Assembly: GCF_007830055.1 (NCBI RefSeq)
Contig: NZ_VLLE01000002.1
Coordinates: 197,953 to 261,952, forward strand
Reading direction: 5' to 3'
From: Lacibacter cauensis
GTDB taxonomy: Bacteria > Bacteroidota > Bacteroidia > Chitinophagales > Chitinophagaceae
Length of the DNA: 64,000 nt
Shown here piece after piece: positions 60,701-64,000 of the stretch. The stretch's first letter is position 1; the number at the start of each line of letters is the position of its first letter. A program made the position numbers and the translations under genes. The notes under the pieces were generated by a model. The model was given only the letters and a program-made list of their open reading frames with translations. It had not been told where the DNA came from and made no database searches.

Positions 60701-62723
60701 ATCCTGCAGGGAATGTTTTTGTTGTGCGGAAATTCCAAACAGTACCAGTGGTTGTTCCTTTAGTATTAATTGCATCAACACGCCAGTAATAAGTTGTATA
60801 TTCTGTGAGGTTATTAACCGTAAATGAGGGACTTGCACTGTAAGTAACAGAACCCAGCTGTGTAAGATTGTTTTCACTTGTACCAAAGAAAACAGCATAG
60901 CTCACGGTATTGCTGCTACCACTCCAGGTAAGTTTTACACTGCCGTTAACAGGTTCTGCCTGTTGTGCATTATTGGTTGGGTTAGGGTTTGACGTTACTG
61001 TTGGTGCCGAAGCAATGGGCGGCGTTGTAACAGAAACAACCGGACTGTAGGCCGACTGTGCAGTTGCAGAAACTGCTTTTAAACGATAGTAATAGGTTTT
61101 GTTAGGCAGTAATCCTGTTACATCATCGTACGAAACTGTATTGGCCACAGGTTGTGCAACCGGAGTAAAAGTTGTTCCATTTTCACTACGTTCAATTATA
61201 AAATCAGTTTCGTTATCGGCATTGTCTTTCCACTTTACAACAATCTTACTGTTAGGCGATGGCAGTTCAAACGAACTTGCGGTTAATGTAACAGCAGTAG
61301 GATGTTTAACGAAGTCTGCTGCGGGTGTGTTTACAAGAGAGTTGATGTATACTTCAATGTTCAGATATTGCGGCATACTTGTACTGAAGGCAGTTGCATC
61401 AGCTGCATTGTTTTTATTCAAACCATTTGCATCTTCCCAAACATCAGGCATGCCATCACTGTCGCTGTCGGTTGCAGCCGGGGCATTAAACACATTACCA
61501 ACTCCGCCATTTGTAAATGGCAAATCCGTTTCACGGTATACATAAAATCCATTCACCCCTTTCGATGCTACTTCGCTTATGAGCAATGCATCAACCTGAT
61601 CACGACGTGGATAATTGCTGCCTGCATTATTCATTACATACTCGTATGCCTGTGCAGCACTCAAAGATGGATTGGCAGCAGGATAGGGGAACGGAGCTGT
61701 TTTAAAACCTTCGTCGGCAATGCCGGGGTAACCGGTTGCTGAACTATTGTAGGGTACCTCATCACCATCTAACAAACCATTACGGTTATTATCGAAATAG
61801 TTACCTGCACCATACAAATAAAAAGTACCTGTTCCCCTCGAAAACGGCGATGCCTCGCCTGGTGGTGTCAGCGGACCACTCATGAAGTAGTTGTTGATGA
61901 TGTTTACTTCCGAAACACCCGATGATCCACCCATAATATATGCTTCACCCGACCAACCATAGTTCAGATTGTCGCCTAAACGGTTTCCATTTCCCCAGTT
62001 GTATATTACATTATTAACAAATTCATTTACGCCTTTTACTTTCGGGTTACGGGTTTTATTGCTGATGTACAAGTTTTTAATGAGGCTCACTTTTCCGCCA
62101 TCGGGTGTTTGAATCAAACCACCTGCAGAGTGGTTTTCTCTGTGCAAACCTTGTGCAATTATGGAGTTCTGAATGCTGATGTTGTCGGGCGCTGTGCCTT
62201 TACCATCCCAGTTAATTGAAAATACTTCATCCATGCCCCATGAAAACGACATGTGATCCATGATCATATTGTTGCCGTTTGCTAGACCCGAAGCATCTTT
62301 TCCAGAATTGCCGGTTGCACCTAATCGGAACCGTAAGTAACGGCAAATGGTATTGCTTGCGCCGGTAAACGTAACTCGTTTATTGAAGATGGTGATACCG
62401 TCACCTGGAGCCGTTTGCCCTGCAATTGTACAGTTGGCCGAGACAACCACATCACTTTGTAAGGTGATGATACCGCCAACGGCAAATACGACTATACGAC
62501 CAGGCTGGCTTACGGCATCACGAAATGATCCTGCACCTGAATCGTTAAGGTTCGTTACAATGTAAACCTGTCGTGTGGCATTGGCTCTGGCACCTTGTGC
62601 ATAGCGACCAAAACCTTCTGCTTCGGGGAAAGCCAGTGTTTGTGCGTTAAGAAATTGATTGGAAAAAAGAGCGCATAGTAATAGCCATATAGGCGCTGCG
62701 GTAAGCAGAGTACTTTTTTTCAT
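57789..62723 (-). CDS. Pectate-lyase-like multidomain T9SS type A cargo
   Basis: 1644 residues. Signal peptide (1-27); right-handed beta-helix of polysaccharide lyase family 1 type (about 28-400: FPEAEGFGRYAQGARA, VTNLNDSGAGSFRDAVSQPG, GGIITLQSDVVV, SFSWGMDEVFSI); a calcium-binding DSDSDGMPDVWED segment (about 430); Fn3-like domains; two LamG-like domains (about 690-900 and 985-1180), each from GYWSFDETEG / AHYKFDETTG; another Ig/HYR-like part with ITLTVTDNNNN; and a type A T9SS sorting domain at the C-terminus (VSPNPATQQTVI to KLVVQK). It probably cleaves pectin and binds sugars at the surface. Fits the adjacent arabinanase. Confidence 0.92.
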   Translation of the reverse strand: MKKSTLLTAAPIWLLLCALFSNQFLNAQTLAFPEAEGFGRYAQGARANATRQVYIVTNLNDSGAGSFRDAVSQPGRIVVFAVGGIITLQSDVVVSANCTIAGQTAPGDGITIFNKRVTFTGASNTICRYLRFRLGATGNSGKDASGLANGNNMIMDHMSFSWGMDEVFSINWDGKGTAPDNISIQNSIIAQGLHRENHSAGGLIQTPDGGKVSLIKNLYISNKTRNPKVKGVNEFVNNVIYNWGNGNRLGDNLNYGWSGEAYIMGGSSGVSEVNIINNYFMSGPLTPPGEASPFSRGTGTFYLYGAGNYFDNNRNGLLDGDEVPYNSSATGYPGIADEGFKTAPFPYPAANPSLSAAQAYEYVMNNAGSNYPRRDQVDALLISEVASKGVNGFYVYRETDLPFTNGGVGNVFNAPAATDSDSDGMPDVWEDANGLNKNNAADATAFSTSMPQYLNIEVYINSLVNTPAADFVKHPTAVTLTASSFELPSPNSKIVVKWKDNADNETDFIIERSENGTTFTPVAQPVANTVSYDDVTGLLPNKTYYYRLKAVSATAQSAYSPVVSVTTPPIASAPTVTSNPNPTNNAQQAEPVNGSVKLTWSGSSNTVSYAVFFGTSENNLTQLGSVTYSASPSFTVNNLTEYTTYYWRVDAINTKGTTTGTVWNFRTTKTFPAGLIGYWSFDETEGIDIIDSSEYANHGILGLDDDDLSIRVPGKVNGAVDFATASVDKYVVSIPHKDHLYLNKTPFSISFWMKAPASMLPPDNNTSSYLLCKGSITKNTTTGATGKRFDIEFKNKEFRFAIDDDITKYELSTSGVPFFVNDWVHVVIVRDTAAKKLRVYNNGQMIKEQATGTGAAQAIGEESDFILGNIGELEFLTTTNKPAPYKGMLDEFKVFNYVLNDVDVLRLFHTSPLPITPYAPTLATGTILEGYDETVSASWKGEINTTSYKVYFGTDANHLSFLADATVTNPSVTFTNLQKGTMYFWRVDAIGAAGTTTGTVWNFKAVSPKGMVAHYKFDETTGTVVTDNSNYQWHGAVNNMPGAEWIAGRFANGLNFLNPAATSAVTVQHADHLLFDRNSFTVSMWVNLSSSNSNYNSAVNKDCYLFHKGKFTDPGGKWYGLQLRDSTLTFSIDDASTKVSLNVNLKKASPYFPFNNSWTNIITVKDTAARRLKVYINGVEAGSIAYSATYGNTGLNLPLLIGNSLENKPFHDKLDDIRLYNYALTAQEIQRIQQGAPLVNKVTDPSPANGEPQVSYGSVQLKWKGAAQTYNVYTGNNANNLSAAATAVADQTYTLPNISTLGNLYWRIDAVRDGEVATGDVWSFSVVDTTKPTALARNIAVPLVNGTVTVTAEQVNYGSSDDYGIRSVSIDSTTFDCSQIGEHTITLTVTDNNNNVNTTTAIVTVVGSVPAPAITISRSNTTLTNTDANTVVLGYGAQQLTLTAADANSTQNSFVWTPADNLSSASTAVTTFAPVSAGHYSYTVEAANEYGCKASAQIALKVIDARCGNNMDKLLICKDNKSICIAASAVPAMLNKGYMLAACSAGANARSSGNEMEQNENILLTVSPNPATQQTVIRFNITDAQNYSLDVYNLMGMKIATLDRGTNSGNHLVRYNLSNLSAGLYFLKLSVNGKITTQKLVVQK

Positions 62724-62897
62724 TGTGGCAAGTCAGTTTAGTCCATGAAATTAGTAGAGCAGATGTTTTAACTGTCCTGCACTGTTGACAAATGTGTGTT
62801 GTATGTTGAAAGCAGCATGTAATAACGAGCCGCTAATAATGCTTCAGTAAGATTTATAACAATCGATAAGTGTGAACTGAGGGAACAATAAATAAAC

Positions 62898-62925
62898 TAA
62901 AAAAGCCACTGCTTACACAGTGGCT
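62898..62925 (-). terminator. Intrinsic terminator
   Basis: 8-bp perfect stem AGCCACTG/CAGTGGCT (62904-62911 with 62918-62925), followed on minus by six T. 24 nt after the stop of the last gene. Confidence 0.85.
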
Positions 62926-62949
62926 CTCAACTAAGATTTATTTTTTACG

Positions 62950-63981
62950 TTAACTCTTAAACCGAAATACTACACTGCCGTTCTTCTTATCATCGGCACT
63001 CAAAAATACCTTGTAGTAGTGTTCACCATTCTGTACACGCATAATGGCGGTGTTGGGCGGTACACGTCCCTGGTTTTCGGCATACATCGTTAAGGTGTTG
63101 TCTCTTCCTTTAATGGCTTTCAGTTTAAGGGTAATCGGTTTGTCGCTGAGTGTTTTTTGCGAAGCAACCACTTCACCATTGAACAATACGGTAATAACAT
63201 CACCATCAATTTCTGCATTATCATAGAGGTTTACAGTAATCTCTTCTTCTTCAATCGGAATCGTTTCAAATACTTTGCTTTCACGCTTCTCTAAACCATT
63301 AGGAAGTTTAGGTGCAGGAATAGTGGTTGGTTTTACTTCTGTTTTCGTTTGTGGTTCGGTGTTGTTTTCAACTTTTGTAATTGCAGGACCGGTAACAACA
63401 GGCGTTTCTTTTTTAGGTTCTGTTGTTGGTGTTGTTGCCGGTTTTGTTACCGGCTTGGTTACAGGTTTTTCTACAGCCGGTTTGTTCGGTGCAGGGTTTG
63501 CACGGGCTGTTGTGTTTTGCGGTGGAGTGGTAATGGTATTTTTTACCAGCTGCTTGCGCATCAGTGTGGTAGAACCTACACCGCACTTATCAATGTCTCT
63601 TGCACCTTTCCAGGTGCCACTCAATTCTTCTGTTTCGCCTTTGCGGAAATACGTGAGCGTATGCATTTGCAGGCAATCAATCTGATCGGGCGGTGTATTT
63701 TTCTTGATCACTTTTACTTCGGTAGAAGTAAGCGTTTTACTGCCCGGATCGATGGTGCCTTTTATTTCGCAGATGGTATAAAAACGTTTACCTGCATAAT
63801 TAAAGTAGGTCGTGGATGTGCCCGTAAAGCTGTTGCCCCGTGCTTCAATTTCCAGTACATATTCGGTTTGGCTGCCGGGTTCGCTTTTGGAACTGAAGCT
63901 GCCGGTCCACTGACCACTGTATTTCTGGGCAAAGGTCTGAGTAGTGCAAAAAAGGAAAGCAAGTAGTATTATCTGTCTCAT
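62950..63981 (-). CDS. Secreted two-domain protein with Pro/Thr linker
   Basis: 343 residues. Signal peptide MRQIILLAFLFCTTQTFAQ, N-terminal lipocalin-like or barrel-like domain (about 20-140: YSGQWTGSFSSKSEPGSQTEYVLEIEARGNSFTGTSTTYF), a linker of KPVTKPVTKPATT repeats (about 160-225), and a C-terminal beta-sandwich (about 235-343: EEEITVNLYDNAEIDGDVITVLFNGE ... GSVVFRFKS). This C-domain recurs in secreted Bacteroidota proteins. No function. The start lies 19 bases from the window end. Confidence 0.78.
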   Translation of the reverse strand: MRQIILLAFLFCTTQTFAQKYSGQWTGSFSSKSEPGSQTEYVLEIEARGNSFTGTSTTYFNYAGKRFYTICEIKGTIDPGSKTLTSTEVKVIKKNTPPDQIDCLQMHTLTYFRKGETEELSGTWKGARDIDKCGVGSTTLMRKQLVKNTITTPPQNTTARANPAPNKPAVEKPVTKPVTKPATTPTTEPKKETPVVTGPAITKVENNTEPQTKTEVKPTTIPAPKLPNGLEKRESKVFETIPIEEEEITVNLYDNAEIDGDVITVLFNGEVVASQKTLSDKPITLKLKAIKGRDNTLTMYAENQGRVPPNTAIMRVQNGEHYYKVFLSADDKKNGSVVFRFKS

Positions 63982-64000
63982 TGTGTAAGTTCAAAATCAG

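Overview
The window is chromosomal DNA of a member of the Bacteroidota, most likely of the family Chitinophagaceae; I cannot name the genus. Evidence: a type IX secretion (T9SS) partner protein of the PorP/SprF family, proteins with both T9SS type A and type B C-terminal sorting domains, a TonB-dependent receptor with a carboxypeptidase-like N-terminal domain, the Bacteroidota -7 promoter box TAnnTTTG in front of many genes, no obvious Shine-Dalgarno sequences, and a eukaryote-like class I ribonucleotide reductase. The sequence begins inside an RhlE-type helicase gene and ends just upstream of a secreted-protein gene.

Layout. 1-7.3 kb: helicase, a ketoacyl synthase III, a small RRM protein with two small conserved genes, a VOC protein, a Nudix hydrolase, pyrE, a metal-binding-domain protein, an LEA-type lipoprotein and a WbqC protein. 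7.4-12.8 kb: a 1459-residue PKD-repeat T9SS cargo with its PorP/SprF partner. 12.8-20.7 kb: a BlaI/M56 sensor pair with two operator palindromes around its promoter, a DUF4382 lipoprotein, a membrane pyrophosphatase, an ECF sigma factor and an Hsp20 chaperone. 20.7-26 kb: a nucleotidyltransferase toxin-antitoxin-like pair, an Omp85-type protein, Nnr, and NhaA. 26-34.4 kb: an envelope-assembly block (OstA-like, MlaD-like, amidase, LptD, PlsC) followed by ung and tRNA-Arg. 34.9-44 kb: small secreted proteins, an ABC-F ATPase, a DUF3347 lipoprotein, a TonB receptor, a Rnk-like factor behind a candidate attenuator, and a MetF-like protein. 44-48.1 kb: an MFS exporter followed by a small accessory island with a REP-associated transposase between inverted palindromes, a duplicated fragment of the MFS gene, and a HEPN-motif protein. 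48.1-53.4 kb: nrdBA under a cobalamin riboswitch, and an Nramp-related transporter. 53.5-62.7 kb: a D-threonine-aldolase-like gene and a truncated second copy of it bracketing a GH43 enzyme, then a 1644-residue pectate-lyase-like T9SS cargo, which suggests plant polysaccharide use.

The least expected structure is intergenic. At least eight loci carry degenerate arrays with an exact 7-nt period, different in sequence from locus to locus. Two contain their own inverted copy: one fills the variable arm of the cobalamin riboswitch, the other forms a hairpin between nrdB and nrdA. No CRISPR array, rRNA operon or prophage was seen.
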